A stretch of 40,629 nt of DNA from NCBI GenBank assembly GCA_003283875.1, contig QBXD01000010.1, positions 1-40,629 of the forward strand. The letters run 5' to 3'. The notes beneath the pieces were generated by a model, which ran no database searches, had not been told where the DNA came from, and was given only the letters and a program-made list of their open reading frames with translations. Positions 1-9,029 of the stretch are shown here, piece by piece. The stretch is from SAR116 cluster bacterium AG-321-A13. Lineage in GTDB: Bacteria; Pseudomonadota; Alphaproteobacteria; Puniceispirillales; Marisalimonadaceae. The position numbers and the translations under genes are program-made. Within the stretch, counting starts at the first letter, position 1. Each line of letters begins with the position of its first letter.

Positions 1-19
1 ATAAAGAGTATAGGGTTAT

Positions 20-70
20 TTTGTAGGAAATTATTTAATTAAATAGGTTACATGATAAAATATTGTAACT
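20..70 (+). repeat. Dispersed element copy A (degenerate)
   Basis: The 19-nt string at 52-70 (ATGATAAAATATTGTAACT) recurs exactly at 13934-13952. A TTGTAG at 21-26 and AATTAAAT at 37-44 lie in the same order as in the better copies. It sits just downstream of the recQ stop, reading toward it on the plus strand. The GAGGAGG hairpin is absent here. I assign it to the dispersed family mainly because of the exact match to copy E. Confidence 0.5.
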
Positions 71-143
71 TAAACTAATAAAACACAACTTTCCAGTACC
101 CTTTATTACAGTCATAGATGGACATTGGTTCGTGGTTCTTTTT

Positions 144-1997
144 TCATGGGTGCTTTGAGTGCTTGGAAATTAAATCAATAAATATCAAACCATATTTTTT
201 TAATTTTGTTGGCCCTACTCCGTCTATTTCAAGCATATCTATCTCATTTTTTGGTCTTCTTTGTGACATTTGAATTAGTGTACTATCGTGAAATATAGTA
301 AATGCAGGGAGATTTTGTTTTTTTGCAATATCTAGTCTTAATGACTTTAGGTTGTTTAACAAAGCACTATCTATGTCTGTTAGATCTCTATTTAAATATT
401 TTGGAGCTTTAGTATTTTCTTTTATAGATTTTATAGGAATATCTTTATACATAAATTTATTTTTATTTTTTAAAACATCAACACCTGTATTAGTAATTTG
501 AATTGCACCATATTTCTGAAAATTTATTTTTAAATGCCCATAAGCAAGCATCTGTCTTAGAAATGATTGCCAAAATTCCTTAGATTTGTCATTTCCTATT
601 CCATAAACAGAAAGATTTTGATGACCTTTATCAAATACTTTTTTATCTTCTGATCCCCTAAGCACATTAATAATGTGAACCTGACCAAAAAACTGACCAG
701 TTCGATATATTGTGGAAAGAAGTTTTTGGGCCAATGTTGTACCATCAATTAGTGCTGGTGGGTTAAGGCAGTTATCGCAATTATTACAATTTTCTGACTT
801 TTCATCAAAATATCCTAATAAAACTTTTCTACGACATTCAGGAGTTTCGCAATAAGATAATAAATAGTCTAATCGTTTATTTTCATGAAATTTGAATTTT
901 TCTTCAGAAATGTTTTCATCTATCATTCTTCTTCTAATAACTAAGTCATCTAAACCATAAATTAACAATGTATCAGATGCTTTGCCATCCCGGCCTGCTC
1001 TACCTATTTCTTGAGAATAAGCTTCAACGCTCCCTGGAAGATTTAAATGAATAACAAACCTAATATCTGGTTTATCAATGCCCATTCCAAATGCAATTGT
1101 GGCTACAACAATGTGTGCTTGATCAGTCATAAATTTGTTTTGTACATTTTTTCTTACTTGACCATCCAATCCTGCGTGGTAGGTACTAGCGTTGAAGCCT
1201 TTATCAATTAAAAATGAAGTGACTTCCTCAGTTTTTTTCTTTGATAAACAATAAATTATTCCTGATTGAGTTTTTCTTGGATTTAAATATTCAATTAACT
1301 GAGCTTTCCAATTTGTTTTTTGACTTATTGAAAGGCTTAAATTGGGCCTGTCTAGACTTGCAATAAATACTTTAACTTTTTTATTAAATATCTTTTCAAG
1401 AATATCTAATCTGGTTGATTTATCAGCTGTTGCAGTAAACCCAATAATATTGCTATTTGGAAATAATAACTTCAATTTTGATAATGCATTATAATCAGGT
1501 CTAAAATGATGGCCCCATTTGGATACACAGTGAATTTCATCTATGACAAACAGACCTATTTCCATGGTTTTTAAATCGTTAATAATATTTTCTGTCATAA
1601 GTCTTTCTGGTGACATATAAATAATTTTTGAATTTCCATTTTTGAAGTTTTTCCAAGATGTAATTCTTTCGCTATAAGATAAGTCAGAATGAATTTTCTC
1701 TGCTTGAACCCCACACTCTTTTAATGCTGAAATCTGGTCATCCATAAGTGAAATTAGCGGTGAAATAATTATAGTTTTCTTTGAAGAAATAATTGCTGGT
1801 ATTTGATAACACAATGATTTACCTGCACCAGTAGGCATGATAGCAAGGGTATGATTTTCAGAGAGAACAGTTTCTATAATCTCTTTTTGCTCATATTTGT
1901 ATGAGGAGTAGCCAAAAGTGTCTCGCAATACATCAAAAGCTTTAGTATTCAATTCATTGATTAAATCCACAATGTTGCCTTTTAAACTTGGCACCAA
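144..1997 (-). CDS. recQ: ATP-dependent DNA helicase RecQ
   Basis: This is a superfamily 2 3'-5' DNA helicase that acts in recombination and replication-fork repair. The helicase motifs are clear: Walker A PTGAGKS at residues 55-61, DEIH at 153-156, GFTATAD, and the motif V/VI block ending QEIGRAGRDG. A four-Cys zinc site (CETPEC...CNNCDNC) follows, then the RQC winged helix and a C-terminal HRDC domain from about residue 540. At up to 617 aa it is close to the 609 aa of the E. coli protein. The start is uncertain. The longest frame opens with TTG (1997) then GTG (1994), overlapping the upstream gene by 44 nt; GTG at 1970 or TTG at 1952, just past the upstream stop, are equally compatible with the family. 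No strong Shine-Dalgarno is seen, so translation is probably coupled to the upstream gene. Confidence 0.95.
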   Translation of the reverse strand: MVPSLKGNIVDLINELNTKAFDVLRDTFGYSSYKYEQKEIIETVLSENHTLAIMPTGAGKSLCYQIPAIISSKKTIIISPLISLMDDQISALKECGVQAEKIHSDLSYSERITSWKNFKNGNSKIIYMSPERLMTENIINDLKTMEIGLFVIDEIHCVSKWGHHFRPDYNALSKLKLLFPNSNIIGFTATADKSTRLDILEKIFNKKVKVFIASLDRPNLSLSISQKTNWKAQLIEYLNPRKTQSGIIYCLSKKKTEEVTSFLIDKGFNASTYHAGLDGQVRKNVQNKFMTDQAHIVVATIAFGMGIDKPDIRFVIHLNLPGSVEAYSQEIGRAGRDGKASDTLLIYGLDDLVIRRRMIDENISEEKFKFHENKRLDYLLSYCETPECRRKVLLGYFDEKSENCNNCDNCLNPPALIDGTTLAQKLLSTIYRTGQFFGQVHIINVLRGSEDKKVFDKGHQNLSVYGIGNDKSKEFWQSFLRQMLAYGHLKINFQKYGAIQITNTGVDVLKNKNKFMYKDIPIKSIKENTKAPKYLNRDLTDIDSALLNNLKSLRLDIAKKQNLPAFTIFHDSTLIQMSQRRPKNEIDMLEIDGVGPTKLKKYGLIFIDLISKHSKHP

Positions 1998-2337
1998 AAG
2001 GAGTTAGTGCGTCAATTAAATCTTGTTTAGAATTGCCAAAAACTAGCCATTCTTTAATGTCAACGTGTTGCGTTACTTCTTCGGCTATAGGGCTTGACAT
2101 ATGGTTGTTCAAACGTTGCATTGCACCATCACTATCAATAAATGTCTCTACTAATGTTGCTTCTGAATTATCATCAGACAAATGCCACTCATAACTTATA
2201 GTTTTTTCTTCTTTTAAATTAAATACATATTTTGCAGCACGTTCTTTTGACCATGTTAGAAATTCATTAGCATCAGATTTGATACTACATTGAATGACAA
2301 ATATTATTTTTTGTGTTTTTGAATTTAATTCTTTCAT
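1954..2337 (-). CDS. ABM-like small protein upstream of recQ
   Basis: This 127-aa soluble protein has no signal peptide. The pattern is a beta-rich opening, a SxxANEFLTWSKE helix, a strand with YEWH, a VETFIDSDGAMQRLNNH segment and a VDIKEWLVFG strand. It resembles dimeric alpha+beta-barrel proteins of the antibiotic-biosynthesis-monooxygenase type, which are often of unknown substrate. The start is supported by AGGA eight nucleotides before the ATG. It overlaps or abuts recQ and is probably co-transcribed with it. A functional link to DNA repair is not implied. The family assignment rests on pattern recognition only. Confidence 0.7.
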   Translation of the reverse strand: MKELNSKTQKIIFVIQCSIKSDANEFLTWSKERAAKYVFNLKEEKTISYEWHLSDDNSEATLVETFIDSDGAMQRLNNHMSSPIAEEVTQHVDIKEWLVFGNSKQDLIDALTPFGAKFKRQHCGFNQ

Positions 2338-2414
2338 AATATTATCCTAATTTAATTCAATTTAATCAGATAGGTAAATTGTAAATAATAACATATTTGA
2401 AGATAAATTATTTA

Positions 2415-2438
2415 TTTATATTTATATTTATATTTATA
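2415..2438. repeat. Hexamer tandem repeat (TTTATA)x4
   Basis: Four perfect TTTATA units run from 2415 to 2438, followed by TTTTATAA. The tract lies about 55 nt upstream of the racemase-family start, between two divergent genes. Its length could vary by slippage and alter promoter spacing, but it may be only AT-rich drift. Confidence 0.7.
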
Positions 2439-2493
2439 TTTTATAATCAATAAATATGCTTAAAATCAGATATATTATGTGGAGAAAATTTGT

Positions 2494-3165
2494 ATGCAAA
2501 TTGGTTTGATTGGTGGCATTGGGCCTGCTGCAACGGATTTTTACTATCGGAGTTTGATAGAAAAATTTGCATCCGAAGAAAAAAATTTGGATATGACGAT
2601 TGTACACGCGGATGCCCCAACTCTAATTAAAAATTTGATGGACGATAACAAAGATGGACAAGTAGCAATCTATAATGATTTAACGCTAAGACTAAAAAAA
2701 GCAGGAGCTAACTTTGTCGCTATTACTTCTATCGCTGGTCATTTCTGTATTGAAAAGTTCAAAGAAAAATCTGTGCTGCCAGTGGTAGACCTTTTGTCCT
2801 GTGTGCAAAAAGAAATTAAACGCAGGGGCTATAAAAGAATTGGCATCATTGGTACCAAACCAGTTATGGTGTCAAAATTTTATTCAATGATAACATCAGC
2901 CGAAGTATTTATACCAGAGGATAACCTTTTAGATAAAGTGCACGAAGCATATGCAGAAATGGCAACTTTGGGTCGTGCAAATAATGAACAAAAAGAAATA
3001 TTTGAAAAAGCATGTAATCAATTTCTTAGTAAGAATAAGGTCGATGCAATAATGCTTGGAGGGACTGACCTAGCCTTGATTTATCGATCAGAAAATGTTG
3101 ATTTTAAATTAATTGATTGTGCAAAAATCCATGTAGAAGAATTATTCCGCTTGAATGTCAATTAA
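2494..3165 (+). CDS. Asp/Glu racemase superfamily protein lacking both catalytic Cys
   Basis: The 223-aa protein begins MQIGLIGGIGPAATDFYYR, the N-terminal signature of the aspartate/glutamate racemase family. Racemases use two cysteines in motifs like PCNTAH and LGCTE. Here the first reads ITSIAGH (Ser79 at the Cys position, His kept) and the second reads LGGTDL (Gly190 at the Cys position). Two-base racemization by thiols is therefore unlikely. A lyase, an isomerase of altered mechanism or a binding role is possible. I start at ATG 2494, nine nt after GGAG, rather than at the in-frame GTG at 2479. The epoxide hydrolase gene follows 41 nt downstream and is probably co-transcribed. Confidence 0.85.
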   Translation: MQIGLIGGIGPAATDFYYRSLIEKFASEEKNLDMTIVHADAPTLIKNLMDDNKDGQVAIYNDLTLRLKKAGANFVAITSIAGHFCIEKFKEKSVLPVVDLLSCVQKEIKRRGYKRIGIIGTKPVMVSKFYSMITSAEVFIPEDNLLDKVHEAYAEMATLGRANNEQKEIFEKACNQFLSKNKVDAIMLGGTDLALIYRSENVDFKLIDCAKIHVEELFRLNVN

Positions 3166-3206
3166 ATATTTATATCATTAACTTTTATCAGACTTTTATT
3201 TTTAAA

Positions 3207-4355
3207 ATGAAAATAGACCCTTTTAAAATATCCTATCCCAAACAAAGAATTGTGGAAATTAAAGAAAAAGTTGAAATGTTTCCATGGCATGAAATGCCTA
3301 AAGAAGGTGGCTGGTCTTTTGGAACAAATATAGATTACATGAAGAATTTAGCTGATTATTGGACCAAGAAATATGACTGGGAATCTCAGGAGTTCAGATT
3401 AAATCAACAGCCTAATTATAAAACAAAAGTAGATGATATTGATATTCATTTCATTTTTAAAAAATCTTCTTCCCCGAAGGCTATCCCATTAATTTTAATT
3501 CACGGATGGCCCGGCTCAATAGTTGAATTTCTGGAAATTATTGAACCACTTTGTGAACCAGAAAAATTTGGGAATAAAGACGAAATTTGTTTTGATATTA
3601 TTGCGCCCTCTATTCCTGGTTTTGCTTTTTCTGGGAAACCAGATAATCCGATTGGACCAAGAAGAATTGCTGAGATTTTTAACAAACTTATGACGGAAAA
3701 CCTTGGTTATGAAAGATATGTTGCTCAAGGAGGAGATTGGGGTAGTGCAATTTCTACATGGCTTGGTTTTGATCACTCAAAAAATTGTAAAGGTATTCAT
3801 ATTAACATGCTTCCCGCAAGACATATAGATGGGCCAAAAACAGAGGAAGAAAAAAATTGGGATAAACAATTTAATATAGATTATGTCTCTCAAAGCGGAT
3901 ATTTTGCTATACAAAGTACAAAACCTCAAACACTTAGTTACGCTATGATGGAGAGCCCTGTAGGTGTGGCTGCTTGGATAGTAGAGAAATTTTACCATTG
4001 GTCTGATTTAAAAGATGGAAGTCTAGATTTGACATACCAAAAAGATGATTTGTTAACCAATATTATGATCTATATCCTAACTAAATCATTTAATACGTCA
4101 TCTTGGATTTATTATGGCAGAGTTAAAGAAGGAGGACGAATTCTCTCTAATGATGGGAGAAGGGTAGAGGTTCCAACCGGATGTGCTGTTTATCCAAAAG
4201 AGTTTTTATCATGGCCTCCTAAGTCCTATGTTGAAAGGCTTTTTAACCTAGTACATTGGACTGAAATAGACAAAGGTGGTCATTTTGCAGCTCTTGAGCA
4301 ACCCTCTTCTCTAATAAAAGACATTCGAAACTTTTACAAAAAAGTCGTCATTTAA
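3207..4355 (+). CDS. Epoxide hydrolase, EHN-domain alpha/beta hydrolase
   Basis: This 382-aa protein is related to microsomal/juvenile-hormone-type epoxide hydrolases. It has the N-terminal EHN lid segment (residues 1-80, FPWHEMP and a Trp-rich stretch), the oxyanion-hole motif HGWPGS at 99-104, the nucleophile in GGDWGS (Asp177) and a C-terminal GGHFAALE with the catalytic His (about 359). The Asp, rather than Ser, marks hydrolysis of epoxides through an ester intermediate. The first ATG with a family-like N-terminus is 3207; an upstream in-frame extension into the previous gene's coding region is not credible. There is no signal peptide, so it is cytoplasmic. The physiological epoxide is unknown. 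Confidence 0.9.
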   Translation: MKIDPFKISYPKQRIVEIKEKVEMFPWHEMPKEGGWSFGTNIDYMKNLADYWTKKYDWESQEFRLNQQPNYKTKVDDIDIHFIFKKSSSPKAIPLILIHGWPGSIVEFLEIIEPLCEPEKFGNKDEICFDIIAPSIPGFAFSGKPDNPIGPRRIAEIFNKLMTENLGYERYVAQGGDWGSAISTWLGFDHSKNCKGIHINMLPARHIDGPKTEEEKNWDKQFNIDYVSQSGYFAIQSTKPQTLSYAMMESPVGVAAWIVEKFYHWSDLKDGSLDLTYQKDDLLTNIMIYILTKSFNTSSWIYYGRVKEGGRILSNDGRRVEVPTGCAVYPKEFLSWPPKSYVERLFNLVHWTEIDKGGHFAALEQPSSLIKDIRNFYKKVVI

Positions 4356-4528
4356 ATAATTGAGATATTTTTACTAACTACAATATTGTCAGTTTAAGGG
4401 GCATTTTTTTTCTAGCAAATTCTGTACGCTCGTGCTAATTGGTCAAGCGAGTTAGTATTTTAAAATTTCTAATCAATTTCAAAATTTAAAACTGCTCAAG
4501 AATCACAGTCTATTGATAAGATAATAAG

Positions 4529-5419
4529 TTACTGATCAATTAACATCTCAGTTCCAGAAATAGTGGTCCTTCTAACATCTCTTATTTCATTTTGATCATC
4601 AAAATACAAACCTCTATGCATAGATTGTCTATTATCCCAAATAATAAGATCATTTTCATCCCAATTATGAGTATATAAATATTTATCTTTGGTAGAATGT
4701 TCTATAAGGTCATTTACAAATAAAATAGTATCTGGTTTTTCCATTCCTTCTATTTCTCCAATATGAGAAGCTAAAAAAATTGATTTTCTTTTTGTAAAAT
4801 CATTTTTTCTTACAAGAGGTTGTTTAACAGGCTTGAAGTTTATTATTTCTTCAGCAGAAACCATTTCATACATATTAAGACCTAATTTTTGTCTTGAATA
4901 TATTAAGGAGTGATAACTTTTTAAATTTTTTATTTTATGTTTTATTTGAGCAGGTAGATCGTCATAAGCGGCTCTCATATCTGCAAATTGAGTTTCACCT
5001 CCAATTTTAGCAACTTTTCTTCCTGATAATAAAGAGTACTTTGCAGGTATTTTTTTAAAGGATGCATCACTGTGCCATAATCTATTACCAAGTGCAAAAA
5101 ACCGCTTATTATCTGTTTTTCTTAATGGTCTGTTATTCACATCTAAATTTGAAACGTCTCCAAACGAATCTGATAATCTCCTTTCTTTAATAGATCTAAT
5201 AGTTGTGTTATTACCAGCTCCTTCAATTTTACCAAAGTATTTTGAAAATTTTATTTGTTGATCATCATTTATTTTTTGTTTTTTAAAAACTAGTAAACAT
5301 AGCTCATTTAATTTTTTGTCTAACTCATTTATTATTGTATCGTTTAAATCTTCAGTAATATTAATTTCAGAGACAATTCCACCAAAATTTATATCTTCTT
5401 TAATAATTTCAATTTTCAT
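4529..5419 (-). CDS. TauD/TfdA family Fe(II)/2-oxoglutarate dioxygenase
   Basis: The 296-aa protein carries the facial triad of the TauD/TfdA family: WHSD (His116, Asp118) and a distal His268 in IWDNRQSMHRG, followed by a 2-oxoglutarate-binding Arg in DVRRTT. It should couple 2-oxoglutarate decarboxylation to hydroxylation of an organic acid or sulfonate, releasing the oxidised substrate. The family does not fix the substrate; taurine, phenoxyacetates and other acids are all known. GAGAGGA seven nt before the ATG supports the start. It is a stand-alone unit, convergent with the epoxide hydrolase, and the upstream gap holds repeat copy B pointing the opposite way. Confidence 0.9.
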   Translation of the reverse strand: MKIEIIKEDINFGGIVSEINITEDLNDTIINELDKKLNELCLLVFKKQKINDDQQIKFSKYFGKIEGAGNNTTIRSIKERRLSDSFGDVSNLDVNNRPLRKTDNKRFFALGNRLWHSDASFKKIPAKYSLLSGRKVAKIGGETQFADMRAAYDDLPAQIKHKIKNLKSYHSLIYSRQKLGLNMYEMVSAEEIINFKPVKQPLVRKNDFTKRKSIFLASHIGEIEGMEKPDTILFVNDLIEHSTKDKYLYTHNWDENDLIIWDNRQSMHRGLYFDDQNEIRDVRRTTISGTEMLIDQ

Positions 5420-5590
5420 AATCCTCTCTATCGTTTTTAGTAATAAATTTGATATACTATATCAAAAATTATAAATTATTGAAAATTTAGAAGGAAACAC
5501 GGTTGTCTCGTAATTAATTTTTACCATCGGATTATGAACTTACGACTTTCATTTTATGAACCTAACTTTTTTAGTGTAAACTCATATGTT

Positions 5591-5669
5591 ATTGTAGACG
5601 GGGGAACAAAAGATTATGACATATAATCAAAATAGATGGTTAAAGTAAAATAGCGAGGAGGTCCTCTCC
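5591..5669 (+). repeat. Dispersed element copy B with GGAG-N5-CTCC hairpin
   Basis: TTGTAGAC lies at 5592-5599, and an ATGGTTAAAGTAAAATAGC block matches the ATGATTAAAATGAAATAAT of copy C. The end GAGGAGG forms the hairpin GGAG (5657-5660), GTCCT, CTCC (5666-5669). The copy lies between two minus-strand genes but is in plus orientation, so it does not serve either as an ordinary 5' leader. The second GTAGAC unit and the TATAAT block are not recognisable. Confidence 0.65.
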
Positions 5670-5704
5670 AAGATTAAATTTCAATGTTTGTGTATTTGAT
5701 GGCA

Positions 5705-6589
5705 TTAAAAATCCTTATTAGTTTCTTTTAAAAACAAATACACACCTCCAATCATAATCAATAACGACCCTGAAAGACTTAAAAAATCAGGTAACTCTCT
5801 AAAGATTACATAGTCATAAAATAAAACAAAAATTAGAGTACTGTAAAAAAAAGGTATAACAAAGTTTAACTGGTTACTCCTAAGAGCAATTAAAAAACAG
5901 ATTTGTGCACAAATCATAAGAAATCCAATAAGTATACAAAATAGTAGTTGAAAAAAAGTTGGTGTTTGCCAGAAAAAAATAACTATTAATGATGATAAAA
6001 TTAGTCCAATGAAATTATTTATTAACAATATTTGTGTATTCTTTTCGCATTTAGTCAAAAGTTTAATAAAAATTGCTTCTAATCCCAAACAAATTGCACC
6101 AAAAATTGAAACTAATGCTACTGGTTCAATGTATAAATTGGAAAAATCAGGTCTTAGTAATATTATAGCCCCTAAAAATGTAATTATCATTGCAACTGAT
6201 CTATATGGAAAATATTTTTCTTTTAATATTATTATTGAAAATATCATTGCAAAGACTGGATTTGAAAAGTTAATAGCAACTGCATCGTTGACTGGAATAA
6301 GACTAGAAGTGCCAAATAAGATTGTAGCACCTATCCATCCCAATGATGTTCTTGCGAGATGTAGTTTAGGATTTGGTGACTCAATTTTTATTTTATAAAA
6401 TAAAGAGAATATTAAGACAAAAACAAATCCATATAAAAACCGTGATTGGCTTATTTGGAACGGGCTCAATGGTTCTCCAAAATAATCTTTTCCTAATATT
6501 TTAGCAACAATTGCAGTGCCACCAATAAATGCAGAGGCTGCCAACATATAAAGAATACCAAATATAATTTTATTATTTTCTTTAAGCAT
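5705..6589 (-). CDS. EamA/DMT-superfamily permease
   Basis: The 294-aa protein is an integral membrane protein with about ten hydrophobic segments arranged as two EamA repeats (roughly residues 10-145 and 155-290). Typical motifs include SLIPVNDAVAINFSNPVFAMIFSIIILKE at the end of the first repeat. EamA proteins export or exchange small metabolites; sequence alone does not show the substrate. It stands alone, with the divergent DoxX remnant upstream. A second paralogue lies at 36.6 kb, sharing the length and the FSNP/FSTP core motif. Confidence 0.9.
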   Translation of the reverse strand: MLKENNKIIFGILYMLAASAFIGGTAIVAKILGKDYFGEPLSPFQISQSRFLYGFVFVLIFSLFYKIKIESPNPKLHLARTSLGWIGATILFGTSSLIPVNDAVAINFSNPVFAMIFSIIILKEKYFPYRSVAMIITFLGAIILLRPDFSNLYIEPVALVSIFGAICLGLEAIFIKLLTKCEKNTQILLINNFIGLILSSLIVIFFWQTPTFFQLLFCILIGFLMICAQICFLIALRSNQLNFVIPFFYSTLIFVLFYDYVIFRELPDFLSLSGSLLIMIGGVYLFLKETNKDF

Positions 6590-6664
6590 TGAGAATTAGT
6601 GTTCCTTATTAATAAAATTTATGATAATAATTGCTATCAAAATTTTTAGAACATATTTCATATA

Positions 6665-7035
6665 ATGATGACAAGAGCACACATTATAAACAAAATTTTT
6701 ACATTAATGTTAGTAAGTGTTTTTTTCACAAATGGTATAACCAAACTATTAAACCTCGAGCAAACTATTAATTGGATAGAAAGTTTTAATTTATACGGAG
6801 AAATAGTTTATTTAGGTGTTTTAGTAGAACTAATAATGCCTTTTAGATTTTGCTGAATATTTACAAAAAGATAGCTATATATACCATGATAGTTTTTTGT
6901 TTTATGACTGCCTTTATGTTTCATTCAGACCTCAGTAATCAAATGCATTTAACTCAATTCTTAAAAAATATTGGTTTAGCAGCTGGTTTCTATTTTTTAG
7001 ACAAAAGCGAACAACATAATTACTTCAGAAATTAA
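6665..7035 (+). pseudogene. DoxX-like membrane protein, frameshifted
   Basis: Two adjacent frames together match one short DoxX-type protein. The first (6665-6856) encodes the first helix and the KLLNLEQTINWIESFNLYG loop, reaching VELIMPF. The second (from about 6850) supplies YKKIAIYTMIVFCFMTAFMFH and the typical C-terminal QFLKNIGLAAGFYFL. The frame must change between about 6835 and 6852, around CCTTTTAGATTTTGC; neither frame alone makes the four-helix fold. A recent frameshift or a sequencing error are the simplest explanations. Joined, it would be about 124 aa, normal for the family. Intact members are membrane proteins of uncertain redox-related function. Confidence 0.7.
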
Positions 7036-7120
7036 ATCTTTTATCCAAAAATTTTACGCTTAATTTTATTTGGTTATTATTTATTTAATTTTATGCTTTG
7101 ATTTCTTTAGCCAACTTTCG

Positions 7121-7444
7121 TCAATTACCTGGGGCTTTATACAATCCAATCATTTGTGATCCTTTTTTGGCTATGGCATTTAAATCGATATCTTCAAGTA
7201 TAATTAATTCTGCAATTGCACCAGTTTTCATCATAGCTAATTTAAGTGATGTCATTATATCCGCATTAGGTGCCTCAACTACAGCTGCAACATCATATAT
7301 ACCTCTTGTGTATGATAAATCCAACAATTTACCGCCAATCTTCTCTGATAGTCCACTTATCATTGCACGTCGATCTTCATCGGGGTTGTCTAACCAACCA
7401 TCTGTTCCTTGTTTAGTATATTTCGCTAGAACTATAAATTTCAT
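7121..7444 (-). CDS. GYD domain protein
   Basis: The 107-aa protein matches the GYD family (a dimeric alpha+beta-barrel-like fold of unknown function). It has the pattern FIVLAKYTKQG, then GGKLLDLSYTRGIYDVAAVVEAP and a final alpha/beta segment with AELIILEDID. AGGAG lies eight nt before the ATG. It follows the aldehyde dehydrogenase on the same strand with a 44-nt gap, so the two are probably one operon. GYD proteins often sit beside dehydrogenase genes, but no activity is established. Confidence 0.85.
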   Translation of the reverse strand: MKFIVLAKYTKQGTDGWLDNPDEDRRAMISGLSEKIGGKLLDLSYTRGIYDVAAVVEAPNADIMTSLKLAMMKTGAIAELIILEDIDLNAIAKKGSQMIGLYKAPGN

Positions 7445-7488
7445 TTTTATCTCCTATTGTTAAAGTTTACTGATTTGTTCTAATTTTA

Positions 7489-8928
7489 TTAAATATTATA
7501 AGTCTCTGAAATAAATCTAGTTACTAAAAATGCGTCAAGCCCCTCAATGCCTCCTTCTGAACCATAACCACTGTGTTTGATGCCACCAAAGGGTGTTTCA
7601 GGTGTACTTACAACAGTTGAGTTAACTGCTAAAAGACCAGCTTGAATCTCTGAACGCAAGTTATCAATTATTTTAGGATTATTTGTAAATGCATAAGACG
7701 CTAGTCCAAAATCAAGCCTGTTAGCTCTATCGATTACCTCATCAACTGATTTGAATGAATTAATTGGAAGTAAAGGTCCAAACGGCTCTTCATTCATGAT
7801 TTTAGCATCATCTTTAACATCTGTCATTACAGTGGGAGAAAAGAAGCTTCCAACTCTATTCATTCGGTTTCCTCCCATTTCTATATTTGCACCACTTTCA
7901 ATTGCATCTTTTACAAAATCGTTCATCACGTCTATTCTTCTTTCTGCAATAAGTGGTCCCATATTGGTATCATCTTCCAAACCGTTCCCAACCTTGATTT
8001 TGTTAGTTTCTTCAATGACAGCTTCTGTAAATTTATCTTTAATATTATCTTGTACTAAAAATCTTGTTGGAGAAACACAGACTTGTCCTGCATTTCTAAA
8101 CTTACCCGCAACTGAAATTTTTGCAGCTTTTTTTATGTCAATATCATCAAACACCATTAGAGGAGAATGCCCACCTAATTCCATTGTGCATCTAATCATA
8201 TTTTCAGCTGCAAGTTTTTGAAGATGCTTTCCAACTGGAACACTGCCAGTAAAAGATAATTTACGCGGTATGTTAGAACTACATAAATATTCCGACACTT
8301 CAGATGGAATTCCAAATACTATATTGAGCACACCAGGAGGCAGGCCTGCTTCCACAAAAGCCCTACCAATTGCAATAGCAGTACCTGGAGTTTCTTCACT
8401 TGGTTTTATTGTAATTGTGCATCCAGCTGCTAGAGCTCCACCAATCTTTCGGACAACATTCATAACCGGAAAATTCCAAGCAACAAAAGCAATAACAGGT
8501 CCAATTGGTTCTTTTATAACAGTTTGAGAAAGTCCATTCATTCTTGAAGGTACTAATCTTCCATATGCTCTTTTACCCTCCTCTCCGTACCATCTCAATA
8601 CATCTAACCCAACAGAAAGCTCCATTTTAGCTTCTGCTAATGGTTTACCCATCTCAACAGTAAGGTTAGTAGCTACATGATCAAATTTATCTTCAAGTAT
8701 TCTACATGCATTTTCTATAATTTTTTGTCTATTAAGGGATGGTTCCTTTTTCCAGGATTTGAACGCTTCTTTATTAGATTCTAAAGCCTCTTTTAGGTCA
8801 TTTTTTGAAGCATGTGGTAAATCACCAATGATTTCATTAGTGGCTGGATTATATACGGGTTCCGATTTATTTTCTGAACCTGCTCTCCATTTTCCATTTA
8901 TTAATAATTCTAATCTCTCATACTTCAT
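7489..8928 (-). CDS. NAD(P)-dependent aldehyde dehydrogenase, GabD-like
   Basis: The 479-aa enzyme belongs to the aldehyde dehydrogenase superfamily and oxidises an aldehyde to the acid. The general base is Glu250 in MELGGHSP and the nucleophile is Cys284 in AGQVCVSPTRF. The cofactor-binding FTGSVPVGK and the substrate segment EEPFGPLLP are present. Overall pattern and length are closest to the succinate-semialdehyde dehydrogenase type, but the substrate cannot be fixed from sequence. AGGAG lies seven nt before the ATG. It is the first gene of a probable two-gene operon with the GYD protein and is divergent from the UbiH-like gene. Confidence 0.92.
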   Translation of the reverse strand: MKYERLELLINGKWRAGSENKSEPVYNPATNEIIGDLPHASKNDLKEALESNKEAFKSWKKEPSLNRQKIIENACRILEDKFDHVATNLTVEMGKPLAEAKMELSVGLDVLRWYGEEGKRAYGRLVPSRMNGLSQTVIKEPIGPVIAFVAWNFPVMNVVRKIGGALAAGCTITIKPSEETPGTAIAIGRAFVEAGLPPGVLNIVFGIPSEVSEYLCSSNIPRKLSFTGSVPVGKHLQKLAAENMIRCTMELGGHSPLMVFDDIDIKKAAKISVAGKFRNAGQVCVSPTRFLVQDNIKDKFTEAVIEETNKIKVGNGLEDDTNMGPLIAERRIDVMNDFVKDAIESGANIEMGGNRMNRVGSFFSPTVMTDVKDDAKIMNEEPFGPLLPINSFKSVDEVIDRANRLDFGLASYAFTNNPKIIDNLRSEIQAGLLAVNSTVVSTPETPFGGIKHSGYGSEGGIEGLDAFLVTRFISETYNI

Positions 8929-9029
8929 AAATCACTCCTGAGCACAAATAAATTCATTGAAAATAGTTATCTATATTACTAAAGTTAATTAAAGAAAAAT
9001 TTATTTCAATATATATCTAAGCGTATCAA

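Noticed and set aside
6830-6860. Programmed frameshift in the DoxX-like gene.
   Set aside because: No slippery heptamer with a downstream structure was evident, so a mutation or read error is simpler.
7751-8221. Plus-strand frame of 156 codons inside the aldehyde dehydrogenase gene, and similar opposite-strand frames elsewhere.
   Set aside because: Antisense shadow of a strong protein with intact motifs; no ribosome site and low-complexity Ser/Pro/Ile composition.
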